DNA of 43,167 nucleotides, from NCBI GenBank assembly GCA_002698425.1, contig NZXU01000098.1, positions 1 through 43,167 of the forward strand, given 5' to 3'. The position numbers and the translations under genes are program-made. Origin of the DNA: Ahrensia sp. (GTDB taxonomy: Bacteria; Pseudomonadota; Alphaproteobacteria; Rhizobiales; Rhizobiaceae). Below are positions 17,024-25,947 of the stretch, piece by piece. The notes under the pieces are model-generated. The model was not told the origin of the DNA, searched no databases, and saw only the letters and a program-made list of their open reading frames with translations. Position 1 is the first letter of the stretch, and every line of letters starts with the position of its first letter.

Positions 17024-17938
17024 ATGGACCCGGCCGCCCTTCTCTTGTACAAATCGAACATGGCCGAGCCGTCCGCATCCACGATCCTGAACTACAACCT
17101 CTTCGGCGAAACCGGGGATTTGCCCGATGTCGTCCATTGCGAGACGATCGAGGTCCGCTCGCGGATGCATGACTGGGAGCTGGCGCCGCACAGGCACGCC
17201 CGTTTGCACCAGGTCCTCTTGATCGATTGGGGCGGCGGCCGCGCCCTGTTGGAGGATGAGGCCCGCCCGCTGGAGCCCCGCACCCTGGTGAATGTGCCGA
17301 CCGGCGCGGTTCATGCGTTTACCTTTGTTCCGGGCACGCATGGCTGGGTGCTGACTGTCGCCTCGGAAATGATGGACGAGGCTCTGGAGCCGTCGGAAGG
17401 CTTGCGGCAGGCCCTCGCCCGCCCGGCCGTCTTCCCCGCCGGCGACTGGGCCCGGCCGGTCATGGAAGATATCTTTGAGGAACATGCCGGGCGCGGTTTC
17501 GCGCGCGCGCAAATCCTCCGGTCGCTGACCGGCGTGCTGCTCGGCCGTGTCGCGCGCTGTCTGGCCGACGAAATCTCTCCGTCAGGCAGCACGGACACAA
17601 GCGGCGTCCATGAGCGTTTCATCGCACTCGTCGAAGAGCATTTCCTCGACCACTGGCCGGTTGCGGCCTATGCCGAGGCGCTGGGAATATCGCCGACGCA
17701 TCTGAGCCGCATCACCCGGGCCGCTGTCGGCCAGCCGGCCTCGGCTGTCATCGAGGACCGGATGATACGGGAAGCGCGCCGCAATCTCGTCTATACGAGC
17801 CTGCCTGTCTCGCAGGTCGCCTATCTGCTCGGCTTCAACGACCCGGCCTATTTCAGCCGGGTCTTCGCGAACGCCACCGGTATGGCGCCGCGCGAGTTCC
17901 GCAACCGCATCGATATCGAAAGCCGCAGCGGAGCCTGA
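17024..17938 (+). CDS. pobR: AraC family transcriptional regulator, probable PobR
   Basis: The 304-residue protein has an N-terminal cupin-like sensor domain (RHARLHQVLLIDWGGGRALL, then VNVPTGAVHAFTF) and a C-terminal double helix-turn-helix of the AraC/XylS type (YAEALGISPTHLSRITRAAV and VAYLLGFNDPAYFSRVFANA). AraC-type PobR proteins activate pobA in response to 4-hydroxybenzoate; divergent placement next to pobA supports this identity. ATG at 17024 and ATG at 17060 are both possible, neither with a clear ribosome binding site; the second would leave more room for a promoter. Confidence 0.82.
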   Translation: MDPAALLLYKSNMAEPSASTILNYNLFGETGDLPDVVHCETIEVRSRMHDWELAPHRHARLHQVLLIDWGGGRALLEDEARPLEPRTLVNVPTGAVHAFTFVPGTHGWVLTVASEMMDEALEPSEGLRQALARPAVFPAGDWARPVMEDIFEEHAGRGFARAQILRSLTGVLLGRVARCLADEISPSGSTDTSGVHERFIALVEEHFLDHWPVAAYAEALGISPTHLSRITRAAVGQPASAVIEDRMIREARRNLVYTSLPVSQVAYLLGFNDPAYFSRVFANATGMAPREFRNRIDIESRSGA

Positions 17939-17950
17939 TCCGGTCGATGC

Positions 17951-18793
17951 TCAAAGCCCTGTTCGAACGTGCCAGAGGTCCGGGAACAATTCGACTTCCA
18001 GCATCCGCTTCAAGTAACTGATGCCGCCGGTACCGCCCGTGCCGCGCTTGAATCCGATGACCCGCTCGACCGTGGTGACGTGATTGAAGCGCCAGCGTCG
18101 GAAATAGTCCTCGAAATCGACGAGTTTCTCGGCGAGCTCGTAAATGTCCCAATGATCTTCCGGCGCCCGGTAGACCGTCCGCCATCCGGCGATCACGCCA
18201 TCGTCCGGCTTATGCGTTTGCGAGACATCACGGGTCAGCACGGAGGCCGGCATGGCAACACCCCGGCGCGCGGCGAGACGCAGCACCTCGTCATAGAGGC
18301 TGGGTGTGGCAAGTTCGGCTTCCAGCTGCGCGGCGATGTCCGGGCGATGCGCGTGGGGGCGCAGCATCGCATGGTTTCGATTACCGAGCACATATTCGAT
18401 CAGGCGGTACTGCCAGGACTGGAACCCGGAAGACTGGCCGAGTTTCTCGCGGAAATGCGTGTAGTCGCTGGGCGTCATGGTGCGCAAAACGTCCCATGAC
18501 GAATTCAGCTGCTCGAAGATCCGGGATACGCGGGCAAGCATCTTCATGGCGGGCGGCAGCCTGTCTTCGGCGATTGCCGTGCGCGCGGCAGTCAGTTCGT
18601 GAATCGCGAGCCGCATCCACAATTCGGACGTTTGATGTTGAACGATGAACAGCATCTCGTCATGCGCACCGGAGAGCGGCTCCTGCGCGCCCAAAATGTC
18701 ATCGAGGCGCAGATAGTCCGTGTAGGACATGCGGCCATCGAAGCTCATCGTGGCGCCCTCGCCGGACGGATCGTAATCCTGTTTCGAGGTCAT
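17951..18793 (-). CDS. kynA: tryptophan 2,3-dioxygenase
   Basis: The 280-residue haem enzyme opens the indole ring of tryptophan to N-formylkynurenine. It has HQTSELWM with the active-site H53, [13 protein letters not shown] with R115, and [19 protein letters not shown] with the proximal haem ligand H238; GTGGTGG is the substrate loop. ATG at 18793 overlaps the kynU stop (ATGA); a longer reading would run into kynU. It is the last gene of the SDR-kynU-kynA operon. No kynurenine formamidase gene is seen in the window. Confidence 0.95.
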   Translation of the reverse strand: MTSKQDYDPSGEGATMSFDGRMSYTDYLRLDDILGAQEPLSGAHDEMLFIVQHQTSELWMRLAIHELTAARTAIAEDRLPPAMKMLARVSRIFEQLNSSWDVLRTMTPSDYTHFREKLGQSSGFQSWQYRLIEYVLGNRNHAMLRPHAHRPDIAAQLEAELATPSLYDEVLRLAARRGVAMPASVLTRDVSQTHKPDDGVIAGWRTVYRAPEDHWDIYELAEKLVDFEDYFRRWRFNHVTTVERVIGFKRGTGGTGGISYLKRMLEVELFPDLWHVRTGL

Positions 18794-19989
18794 GTGACCG
18801 CCTCCCGCTTCAGAAACTCCGGCCGGTTCCAGGCATCGGTTTCGACGATTCCGCACAGCGCGCCCGCCGCGCTGCGGATTTCCTCCGGCGTGTTGTAGAG
18901 CGGACAGAAACCGAACCGCATGCGGTCTGGCGCGCGGAAATCGCCGATAATGCCACGCGCGATCAGAGCCTGCATCGCCGCATAGCCCTGAAGAAACCGG
19001 AAGGAGACCTGCGATCCCCTCTCCTTCGCATTCCTCGGACTGGCCAGCGCGAGCTTGTCCGTGCCGGCCTCCACTTCGGCAATGAACAGTTCGCTGAGCT
19101 CGATCGAACGCCTGCGGATATCCGTCATGTCAACGCCGTCCCAGGCATCGAGCGCCGCATCGAGCACGGCCATCTGGATCACCGGAGGCGTGCCCACGCG
19201 CATTCGTTCGATACCGCCCGCCGGCCGATAAGCGAGGTCGAAGGCGAACGGCGCTTCATGGCCTAGCCAGCCGGAAAGAGCCGGACGCGCGCTGTCCTGC
19301 AGGCCGGGTCGAACATAGATGAAGGCCGGTGCGCCCGGTCCGCCATTGAGGTATTTATAGGTGCAGCCGGTCGCGAAATCTGCACCGCAGCCTGCGAGGT
19401 CGACCGGGACGGCTCCCGCCGAATGCGCCAGATCCCAGATTGCAATCGCGCCGGCCGCATGCGCCGCCCGGGTGATGCCGGCCATGTCATGCATGCGCCC
19501 GGTCCCGTAATCGACATGGGTAAGCATGACCGCCGCCACGGTCTCGTCGATCGCCGAGACGACATCTTCCGGCGCGACGATCTTCAGCTCATGCCCCTTG
19601 TCGAGCGTGCGCAGCAGGCCTTCGGCCATGTAGAGGTCGGTCGGGAAGTTGCCGCTGTCCGACAGAACCACCCTGCGATCCGGCCGCAAGTCGAGCGCGG
19701 AGGCGAGCGCCTGGTAGACCTTGATAGACAACGTATCCCCGATGACGACGCTGCCCTCCTCGGCGCCGATCAGTTTTGCGATGCGATTGCCGATGCGTCC
19801 GGGCATCGCCATCCACTGCGCCTTGTTCCAGCCGCCGATGAGCATCTCGCCCCATTCGTCGGCCATGGTGCGGGTGGCGCGCGCAAGCGCGGTCTTCGGC
19901 AACGGCCCGAGCGAATTGCCGTCGAGATAGATCACCTCGTCCGGGAGATGGAAGAGGTCGCGTGTCCTGGAGAAATCCGTCATCATCAT
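18790..19989 (-). CDS. kynU: kynureninase
   Basis: The PLP enzyme (397-399 residues depending on start) cleaves kynurenine to anthranilate and alanine. Visible landmarks are [11 protein letters not shown] at the N-terminus, FPTD (phosphate contact), [21 protein letters not shown] with the cofactor aspartate, and [12 protein letters not shown] with the Schiff-base lysine (K210 counted from the third Met). Three consecutive ATG codons at 19989, 19986 and 19983 follow a GGG, so the exact start is open; the third has the best spacing. It is five bases downstream of the SDR gene and overlaps kynA. Confidence 0.95.
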   Translation of the reverse strand: MMMTDFSRTRDLFHLPDEVIYLDGNSLGPLPKTALARATRTMADEWGEMLIGGWNKAQWMAMPGRIGNRIAKLIGAEEGSVVIGDTLSIKVYQALASALDLRPDRRVVLSDSGNFPTDLYMAEGLLRTLDKGHELKIVAPEDVVSAIDETVAAVMLTHVDYGTGRMHDMAGITRAAHAAGAIAIWDLAHSAGAVPVDLAGCGADFATGCTYKYLNGGPGAPAFIYVRPGLQDSARPALSGWLGHEAPFAFDLAYRPAGGIERMRVGTPPVIQMAVLDAALDAWDGVDMTDIRRRSIELSELFIAEVEAGTDKLALASPRNAKERGSQVSFRFLQGYAAMQALIARGIIGDFRAPDRMRFGFCPLYNTPEEIRSAAGALCGIVETDAWNRPEFLKREAVT

Positions 19990-19994
19990 CCCGT

Positions 19995-20756
19995 TCAATT
20001 GCCGCCGCCGGACAGTTCGATGGCCTGCCCGTTGACCGATGCCGCGCCGGGACTGCACAGCCAAAGTACCGTCGCCGCGACTTCTTCCGGCTTGATGAAC
20101 CGACCTTGCGGATTGGTCGCAAGGATCGGCGCTTCCGCTTCCTCGCGGGTGCGTCCGGTCTTTTCCATGATGTTTTCGATCGTGCGCGTCAGCATCGGCG
20201 TCTCGGTGTAGCCGGGGCAGATCGCGTTGACGGTCACGCCTGTCTTCGCCAGTTCCACCGCGAGCGAACGAACAAGACCGATGACGCCGTGCTTAGAGGC
20301 GCAATAGGCGGACATGTAGGGGTGGCCGTGCAGTCCGGCGATCGAGGAGATGGCGATCAGCCGGCCATGCGGCCCTTGTATCATCTTGTCAAAACATGCG
20401 CGGAACGTATTGAAAACACCGACAAGATTGACATCGACGATTGATCGGAAATGCGCCTCTGTCATTTTCCTGAAGGGCTCGCTGTCGGCCATTCCCGCAT
20501 TGGCGACCACGATATCGATCATGTCGTTTGTATCGACTGCCGTCTCGATTGCGCGGCCAAGGCTTTCGCCGTCGGTTACATCGGCCTCGACCGGGACTAT
20601 ACGCCCGTTGCGCCGGGCAAGGGCCTCGAGCGGCTCCCGCCGGCGGCCCATTGCCGTAACGCGCGCTCCGCTTTCGGCAAGCGAAAGCGCGATCGCCTCT
20701 CCCAGGCCGCTGCCGGCGCCGGTCACAACCGCATGCCGGCCGAACGGGTCGTCCAT
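19995..20756 (-). CDS. short-chain dehydrogenase/reductase of unknown substrate
   Basis: The 253-residue classical SDR has TGAGSGLG for NAD(P), VANAG, catalytic S in ISSIAGLHG, YCASK and a C-terminal NGQAIELSGGG. It resembles 3-hydroxybutyrate and 3-oxoacyl-ACP-reductase-like SDRs. ATG at 20756 has GGGAGGATGATCT upstream. It leads the operon with kynU and kynA. Some CoA-dependent anthranilate pathways include an SDR, which makes a role in anthranilate use thinkable, but no ligase or monooxygenase for that route is present here. Confidence 0.82.
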   Translation of the reverse strand: MDDPFGRHAVVTGAGSGLGEAIALSLAESGARVTAMGRRREPLEALARRNGRIVPVEADVTDGESLGRAIETAVDTNDMIDIVVANAGMADSEPFRKMTEAHFRSIVDVNLVGVFNTFRACFDKMIQGPHGRLIAISSIAGLHGHPYMSAYCASKHGVIGLVRSLAVELAKTGVTVNAICPGYTETPMLTRTIENIMEKTGRTREEAEAPILATNPQGRFIKPEEVAATVLWLCSPGAASVNGQAIELSGGGN

Positions 20757-20838
20757 AGATCATCCTCCCGATTGCAGCGGCACATATGCCGCGCGGATCG
20801 GACTATACGAAACCGGGAGGGTCCGTCGAGGGTGACTA

Positions 20839-21366
20839 TTAGCGCACCGTCAGCACGCTGCATTTGGCGTGTTCGGCCACCTTGTTGGACACGCTTCCGA
20901 CCAGCAGGCCTTTTAACTCGCCCAATCCGCGGCTGCCGATCACGATCATGTCCGCGCCGATCTTTTTGGCGACGTCGAGGATGACTTCGGCATAGTCGCC
21001 GGGCTGCACCTGGATGCTCACGTCGGGCGCACCGAGTTCGCGCGCCTGGGTGGCCGCATCCTCTGCGATCCGATCGCCGAGCGCCGAGATGATCCGCGCG
21101 GTTTCCTCATTGCTTTGGGCGAGACGAAACAGGTCGACCATCGTGGCAGGCGCATCGGCGACATGCGGCATCGCGGCCGTCGAAACATGGCGCACCAGAT
21201 GCTCCGCCTCGGCCAGCCGGCTCGCCTCCTCGGCGCGGCTGCCATGCAGGAGAACATGCAGGACTGTCAGCTTCGCACCGAAATGCTTCGCGGCCTGCGC
21301 CGCCATCTCCACGGCTTTTCCGGCGCCGTCAGAGCCGTCGGTGGCGACCAGAATATGCTTGACCAT
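20839..21366 (-). CDS. universal stress protein (UspA family)
   Basis: The 175-residue protein is a single Usp domain: ILVATDGSDGAGKAVEMA at the N-terminus and the ATP-binding signature GSRGLGELKGLLVGSVS near the C-terminus, so it belongs to the ATP-binding subgroup. ATG at 21366 follows AAGGGGGAATTCC. It is separated from the kyn operon by 82 bp and from cynS by a hairpin, so it may be transcribed alone or read through. Confidence 0.9.
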   Translation of the reverse strand: MVKHILVATDGSDGAGKAVEMAAQAAKHFGAKLTVLHVLLHGSRAEEASRLAEAEHLVRHVSTAAMPHVADAPATMVDLFRLAQSNEETARIISALGDRIAEDAATQARELGAPDVSIQVQPGDYAEVILDVAKKIGADMIVIGSRGLGELKGLLVGSVSNKVAEHAKCSVLTVR

Positions 21367-21478
21367 GGAATTCCCCCTTCGTTGCGCCCGGCCCGGACCG
21401 CCTGGAAAATGTCCGGCAGCGTCAGACAGGGCCGACCATCGCCAAAGGATCGCCCATCGTCAACCTCGGAGAACGACA

Positions 21479-21503
21479 GCGGCCCCGGCCGTACCGGAGC
21501 CGC
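21479..21503 (-). terminator. hairpin downstream of cynS
   Basis: On the minus strand GCGGCTCCGG and CCGGGGCCGC form a 10-bp stem with one T-G pair and a 5-base loop, 10 bp after the cyanase stop. The following TGTCGTTCTCC is only weakly T-rich. It probably ends or stabilises the long operon transcribed from 28911. Confidence 0.45.
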
Positions 21504-21513
21504 CGCCACAATA

Positions 21514-21999
21514 TCACCACTGATTGTATTTCAGGAACTTGCCGGTCATCGACACCTTGACGCGATCGCCCTTCGGGTTCTCGATGCGGTCGATGGTCAG
21601 ATCGAAGTCGATGGCGCTCATGATGCCGTCGCCGAATTCCTCGTGGATCAGTTCCTTGATCGTGTCGCCATAGACATAGATGATCTCGTGGAAGCGATAG
21701 ATCAGCGGATCCTTGGAGACGGTCTCGGCTTCCTGGCCCTTCTTCGGCGGCAGTTGCAGCGCGATTTCGACATCCTTGGCGCGGTTGCAGAGATCGAGGA
21801 AACCCGCCACTTTCGCAGCCGCTTCGGCCGGCAGCGAATTCTGGCCGAGACAGGCCGAGACGACGAAGACCTCGGACATGCCGGCCGCTTCCGAGATTTC
21901 CTTCCAACTCTTCTTCTGGATGAATTTCGCGGCCATGATCAGTTCGGTCATCTCGACCTTCGACATCAGCGCAGCCGGTGTTGAGCTAACCACGTTCAT
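21514..21999 (-). CDS. cynS: cyanase (cyanate hydratase)
   Basis: The 161-residue enzyme converts cyanate and bicarbonate to ammonia and CO2. The C-terminal catalytic domain has YRFHEIIYVYGDTIKELIHE and FGDGIMSAIDF with R102, E105 and S128, matching the catalytic Arg96, Glu99 and Ser122 of the E. coli enzyme with a constant offset of six. The N-terminal helical part has LGQNSLPAEAA, as in known cyanases. ATG at 21999 lies seven bases after GGAG; ATG at 22005 directly abuts it and is less likely. It is the last gene of the ABC-OsmC-flavoprotein-rhodanese-reductase operon, which suggests that cyanate is made by that operon rather than merely taken up. No CynR-type LysR regulator is nearby. Confidence 0.95.
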   Translation of the reverse strand: MNVVSSTPAALMSKVEMTELIMAAKFIQKKSWKEISEAAGMSEVFVVSACLGQNSLPAEAAAKVAGFLDLCNRAKDVEIALQLPPKKGQEAETVSKDPLIYRFHEIIYVYGDTIKELIHEEFGDGIMSAIDFDLTIDRIENPKGDRVKVSMTGKFLKYNQW

Positions 22000-22043
22000 C
22001 TGCATTCTCCTTTCGCGGTTGAATGTTGGTCATCAAATGGATC

Positions 22044-23219
22044 TCACGCCGCCAGCGCCTGGTCGCGGACGGCAATCTCCTTGCGCGCCATCATGTGTGA
22101 GCGCGGATCGTTGATCGCGTCGACGGCAAGAAGCGTGTCGCCGGAAAAATAGCGCAGCGCGAACCGCCCCTCGCCCGCATCGCCGACAAGCTCGGTGCGG
22201 TCGTAGCCGGCGGAAAGACCGGCGATCTGCAACTTCACGTCATACTGGTCGGACCAGAACCACGGCACCGGATCGTAGGCCGTCTCCTCGCCGAGCATGG
22301 AAAGCGCCGCGGCTTTTCCCTGATCGGACGCGTTCTGTACGCTTTCGAGCCCGATCCGGCGTCCATAGCGCCGCGACGGGAAGATCGTGCAGTCGCCGGC
22401 GGCGAAGATATCGGGCGCGCTCGTCCGGCAGGCGTCGTCGACGACGATCCCGCGCTCGACGGCAATGCCCGCCGCTTCGGCCAGCTCGGTAACCGGCACC
22501 GCACCCGCAGCGACCAACACCAGATCGGCTGAAACGATATCACCAGATGCGAGTTCGACGCCCTCGACACGATCCGAGCCGGCGATGCACGCGACACCCT
22601 TGCCCAGCGCCAGCCGCACGCCACGGGCTTCATGCAATCTCTGCACGAACCGGGAGATTTCCGGCGCGACGGATCGTTTCAGGACGCGGTCCTGCGCCTC
22701 GATGACGGTAACCTGCTTGCCGAGTGAGCGCGCGACGGCCGCGAATTCCATGCCGATATATCCGCCGCCAATAATGGCGACGCTTTGCGCCGTCTCCAGC
22801 GTGTTACCGATCCGCTTCGTGTCATCGATGCCGCGCAGGGAGAAGACGCCGTCGAGATCGCCGCCGGAGAGCGGCAATGTACGGGCGCGCGTGCCGGTCG
22901 CCAGAAGCAGTTTCGACCAGGATTGGATCCTTCCATCGGCGAAGGTCAGGTTATGTCCCATCGGATCGATCGCCGCGACACGCGATCCGGTTATCAGCGC
23001 GATCTTCGCCTTCTCGTAGTAATCAGCGGCCTTGAGAAACAGGCGATCCTCGGACAATTCGCCCTTGAGGTAAGCCTTCGAAAGCGGCGGACGCTGATAG
23101 GGAGGCCAGATCTCCTCGCCAACCAGCAGGATATCGCCGTCATGCCCCTTCATGCGCAACGTTTCCGCCGCCTTGATCCCGGCCTGCCCGGCCCCCACGA
23201 TGACAATCGGTTCGCTCAT
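22044..23219 (-). CDS. FAD/NAD(P)-dependent ferredoxin-reductase-type oxidoreductase
   Basis: The 391-residue flavoprotein has IVIVGAGQAGIKAAETLR for FAD, PPYQRPPLSKAYLKGE, a second Rossmann motif VAIIGGGYIGMEFAAVA for NAD(P)H, APDIFAAGDC and a C-terminal reductase domain (PWFWSDQYDVKLQIAG). This is the putidaredoxin/rhodocoxin reductase type, which normally feeds a ferredoxin and then a P450 or Rieske oxygenase. Neither ferredoxin nor P450 is in the window. In this operon it may reduce the acyl-CoA-dehydrogenase-fold flavoprotein or act on a ferredoxin encoded elsewhere. ATG at 23219 follows GGGAGAGGAC. Confidence 0.88.
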   Translation of the reverse strand: MSEPIVIVGAGQAGIKAAETLRMKGHDGDILLVGEEIWPPYQRPPLSKAYLKGELSEDRLFLKAADYYEKAKIALITGSRVAAIDPMGHNLTFADGRIQSWSKLLLATGTRARTLPLSGGDLDGVFSLRGIDDTKRIGNTLETAQSVAIIGGGYIGMEFAAVARSLGKQVTVIEAQDRVLKRSVAPEISRFVQRLHEARGVRLALGKGVACIAGSDRVEGVELASGDIVSADLVLVAAGAVPVTELAEAAGIAVERGIVVDDACRTSAPDIFAAGDCTIFPSRRYGRRIGLESVQNASDQGKAAALSMLGEETAYDPVPWFWSDQYDVKLQIAGLSAGYDRTELVGDAGEGRFALRYFSGDTLLAVDAINDPRSHMMARKEIAVRDQALAA

Positions 23220-23286
23220 GTCCTCTCCCAGTCAGTCGCGCCGGGGCGGCGCTCGCCGCCCGCGGCAGATGTGATCCGGCTTGCCG

Positions 23287-24141
23287 TCAGAACGGCAGGC
23301 CTTCCTCGATCGGAAGCGAGGGATCGCGCGACCACTCGTTCCAGGAGCCGAAATAGATGCGAACGTCCTCGATGCCCGCCTCTTTCAACGCGAGGAACGT
23401 GTTGGAGGCGCGGGCACCCTTGAAGCAGTAGATATAGACCGGCGTCTCGGCCTTGATGCCGACCGTGGCGCATTCGGCGAGGATCTCGTCCTTCGACTTG
23501 ATCATCGGACCTTCCGCCGACGGCTTCATCATCCGGTACCACTCGATCCATTTCGCGCCCGGCAGGCGGCCCTTGCGCGGGCAGAAGTCCTTGCCATAGG
23601 GCGACGAGGAATCGGCGATCCATTCGTCGACATCGCGCACGTCGAGCATGACGATCTTCTCGTCGCCCAGCGCCGCCTGCACGTCCGCCACGTCCAGCAT
23701 CAGGTTGTGGCCCGTATCGGTGACCGGGAACGCCTTCGGCGTCGGCGTCACCGCATCGGTGGAAACCGGCATGCCTTCGGCCGTCCAGGCCTGGTAGCCG
23801 CCATGCAGCACCTTCACCTTCGGATAGCCAAGGAATTTCAGCAGGAAGAAGCCCCGACAGGACTGGCCGAAACCAGTATTCATCGACTGCTCGTAGATGA
23901 CGGCGGTTTCCGCGCCGGACAACCCGGCCGCACCGAACTCGTCCGCGAACTTGTCGGTCAGCTCGTGCATCCCCTCGGCGGACGAGGTGGCGAGGAACGT
24001 GAAGATGTCATGCATGTTGACCGCGCCCGGCAAATGACCGGCAGAGTAGCTGTCGCCGTCGCGGGTATCGATCAGGACGCAAGGCTCGCTTTCCATCAGG
24101 CTGGCGAGTTCCTTGGGACTTACAAGCGTGGACTCAGTCAT
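23287..24141 (-). CDS. rhodanese-type sulfurtransferase with two rhodanese domains
   Basis: The 284-residue protein has two tandem rhodanese domains. The N-terminal one (to about residue 125) keeps IDTRDGDSYSAGHLPGAVN but lacks the active Cys; the C-terminal one (from about 145) has MLDVRDVDEW, GRLPGAKWIEW and the active loop CFKGAR with C239. Such enzymes move sulfane sulfur between donors and acceptors such as cyanide or thiols (thiosulfate:cyanide or mercaptopyruvate:cyanide sulfurtransferase). The loop CFKGAR differs from the loops I know best (CRTGVR, CGSGVT), so the substrate is open. ATG at 24141 follows AAGGAG; an in-frame start at 24165 has no such site. It lies between the flavoprotein and reductase genes of the cyanase operon. 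Confidence 0.9.
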   Translation of the reverse strand: MTESTLVSPKELASLMESEPCVLIDTRDGDSYSAGHLPGAVNMHDIFTFLATSSAEGMHELTDKFADEFGAAGLSGAETAVIYEQSMNTGFGQSCRGFFLLKFLGYPKVKVLHGGYQAWTAEGMPVSTDAVTPTPKAFPVTDTGHNLMLDVADVQAALGDEKIVMLDVRDVDEWIADSSSPYGKDFCPRKGRLPGAKWIEWYRMMKPSAEGPMIKSKDEILAECATVGIKAETPVYIYCFKGARASNTFLALKEAGIEDVRIYFGSWNEWSRDPSLPIEEGLPF

Positions 24142-24180
24142 GTACGGGCTCCTTTTCCTTCGCACCGGGGGTCAAATCAC

Positions 24181-25293
24181 TCAGGCCGCGTCGAGTTCGG
24201 CGATCATCTTGCGCAGATGCTTGGTGGCCGGCGTCACGATCGCGACGAAATAGGCTTCGCGCAGCCGCCGCTGTGCCGCGCCCTGGCTGACATAGCCGCG
24301 CGCACCGCAGTGCAATTGCGCCCAGTGCGCCGCCTCGACGGACAGTTCCCCGCCCTTCAGCCGGGCCTCGAGCACGCGCTTGTAGAAGGCGTCGGACGCG
24401 TCATAGGGCGTCTTCGCCATCTCCAGCACGTCTGCCACCAACGCCTCGTATTCCGCCTCGATGTCCTCGGGCTGCTTTTCGAGATACTTGTTGACGTGGC
24501 CGAGCGGCGCCTGCACCTGCTTCATAAGGTCGATGCAGTTCTTGATGATGCCCGCCGCCATGCCGCATTGCAGCAGGGTGAAGCCGGCACGGATGCGCTT
24601 GACGAAGGGTTCTGCCGGATCGCTGAGCAGGTATTCGTCCGGCACGAACACGTCGCGGAACTGTACGTTGCAGGTGGCGGTGCCGCCCATCGCGACGAAG
24701 TCGTGGTCGAGACGCAGGCTGACGCCGCCCCAGGCCGCATGGACGATCGCCATGACCCGCTTCGGCTTGTCCGCGCCTTCCACCTCGACATCGAAAACCG
24801 TGCCGAAATAGCCGTCCTCGATGAGGTTCGAGACCCAGGGCAGCACGCCCTTGACCTTGTAGCCGCCGGCAACGCGCACGCCTTTCAGGCGCATACGTTC
24901 GATTTCGCCCATCGCCTTCATCGGATTGGACATGCCAGTGCCGCCAAGGGCCTGTCCCTTGGCCACCTTGGGCAGAACCTCGGCTTTCAGGAAATCATTC
25001 TCGGAAGACGCGATGTACCAGGCGAGCGTATCCTGGCACCACACGCAGAAGCCGGTCGAAAGGCAGACCTCGGAAGCCCGCGCCATCGCGGTGATCGCGT
25101 GGGTCAGATCGACATCGCCGTCGAGACCGCCGACATGGCTCCCGAACGCACCGGCGGCGCCATAGGCCCGCACGATCTCCTCTGGATAAATGCGCTCGTC
25201 GTCGATCTTGCGCGCGAGCGACGTGAGATCGTTCGACGAGATACGCTCGATCTCGTCGAAATCGATGGTGTTGATTTGGGCGACGATGTTCAT
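24181..25293 (-). CDS. acyl-CoA-dehydrogenase-fold flavoprotein (possible flavin monooxygenase)
   Basis: The 370-residue protein has the acyl-CoA dehydrogenase layout: helical N-domain, beta middle domain (GGTGMSNPMKAMG, YKVKGVLPWVSN, GTATCNVQFRDVFVPDEYLL) and helical C-domain with AHWAQLHCGARGYVSQGAAQRRLREAYF. The end reads AIVTPATKHL where true dehydrogenases have an IYEGT-like sequence, so a usual catalytic-base position is not occupied. Together with the operon context this suggests a DszC/SfnC-like reduced-flavin monooxygenase acting on a small sulfur compound rather than a fatty-acyl-CoA enzyme. That is inference. ATG at 25293 has AGGAGACCGAG upstream. A 10-bp hairpin separates it from the OsmC gene. 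Confidence 0.82.
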   Translation of the reverse strand: MNIVAQINTIDFDEIERISSNDLTSLARKIDDERIYPEEIVRAYGAAGAFGSHVGGLDGDVDLTHAITAMARASEVCLSTGFCVWCQDTLAWYIASSENDFLKAEVLPKVAKGQALGGTGMSNPMKAMGEIERMRLKGVRVAGGYKVKGVLPWVSNLIEDGYFGTVFDVEVEGADKPKRVMAIVHAAWGGVSLRLDHDFVAMGGTATCNVQFRDVFVPDEYLLSDPAEPFVKRIRAGFTLLQCGMAAGIIKNCIDLMKQVQAPLGHVNKYLEKQPEDIEAEYEALVADVLEMAKTPYDASDAFYKRVLEARLKGGELSVEAAHWAQLHCGARGYVSQGAAQRRLREAYFVAIVTPATKHLRKMIAELDAA

Positions 25294-25324
25294 CTCGGTC
25301 TCCTGGACAAACGAATGGGACGAA

Positions 25325-25354
25325 GGCCGCGCCTCTCGCGGGAAAGGCGCGGCC
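25325..25354 (-). other. intercistronic hairpin between the OsmC and flavoprotein genes
   Basis: GGCCGCGCCT (25325-25334) and AGGCGCGGCC (25345-25354) form a perfect 10-bp stem with a 10-base loop in the 68-bp gap. There is no T-run on the minus strand, so mRNA stabilisation or processing is likelier than termination. Confidence 0.5.
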
Positions 25355-25361
25355 ATGAGAC

Positions 25362-25901
25362 TCAGGCGGATTGAGCGACCATGTTCACCGGCCGCGAGAA
25401 GGTGTTGAACACCGGCGACCACTGGGTGACGTGCGCGATCAGCTCGTCGATGGTCTCCTGCGGCGCGTCGGCGTCCATGTGGACGATGATGCGCACATCG
25501 GTGAACCCGACCGGCTTCTCGGAAACGTCGCCCGTTCCCCAGACCGCCGTGATGTTGAGATCGCCCTCGAGTTCGACCTCGAGCGAGTTGATGGTGATGC
25601 CGCGATGAATGGCGTTGGCATGCAGGCCGACGGCAATGCATGACCCGAGCGCGGCCAAAGAGGCCTCGGACGGGTTCGGCGCCGTGTCGTCGCCGAGCAG
25701 GCCCGGCGGCTCGTCGACGATATAGGGCTCGAGGTCGCGGATGTAGTTGGCGTGGCGGAAGCGGCCTTCCGCGACGGTCTTGCACTTCAGCGTCTTGACG
25801 GCCTTCGGATCGGCCTTGCCCTTTTCGATCAGGCTTTCCAGACCCGTCTTGTCGATGGGTGCAAGACAGCCGGTCAGTGCGGTTGCAGGTTGGCTGGACA
25901 T
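25362..25901 (-). CDS. OsmC/Ohr family protein lacking the second redox cysteine
   Basis: The 179-residue protein has an OsmC fold: a beta-rich N-terminal half, DDTAPNPSEASLAALGSCIAVGLHANA with the first conserved cysteine, then VRIIVHMDADAPQETIDEL and WSPVFNTFSRPV. In OsmC and Ohr peroxidases the last segment begins with a second cysteine (CPV); here it is serine (SPV). A normal two-cysteine peroxidase cycle is therefore unlikely, and the role may be a thiol carrier or an unrelated reaction on a sulfur compound. It has the strong site GAGGAGAATCCAA before ATG at 25901 and is 46 bp downstream of the ABC permease, in the same direction as the cyanase operon. Confidence 0.87.
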   Translation of the reverse strand: MSSQPATALTGCLAPIDKTGLESLIEKGKADPKAVKTLKCKTVAEGRFRHANYIRDLEPYIVDEPPGLLGDDTAPNPSEASLAALGSCIAVGLHANAIHRGITINSLEVELEGDLNITAVWGTGDVSEKPVGFTDVRIIVHMDADAPQETIDELIAHVTQWSPVFNTFSRPVNMVAQSA

Positions 25902-25947
25902 TTGGATTCTCCTCTTCTTGTCCGTGTGGGTTGGAAATCGGCCCGCT

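Noticed and set aside
23281..25374. Plus-strand open frame of about 700 codons
   Set aside because: Antisense to the rhodanese and flavoprotein genes, both with active-site motifs in the other strand.
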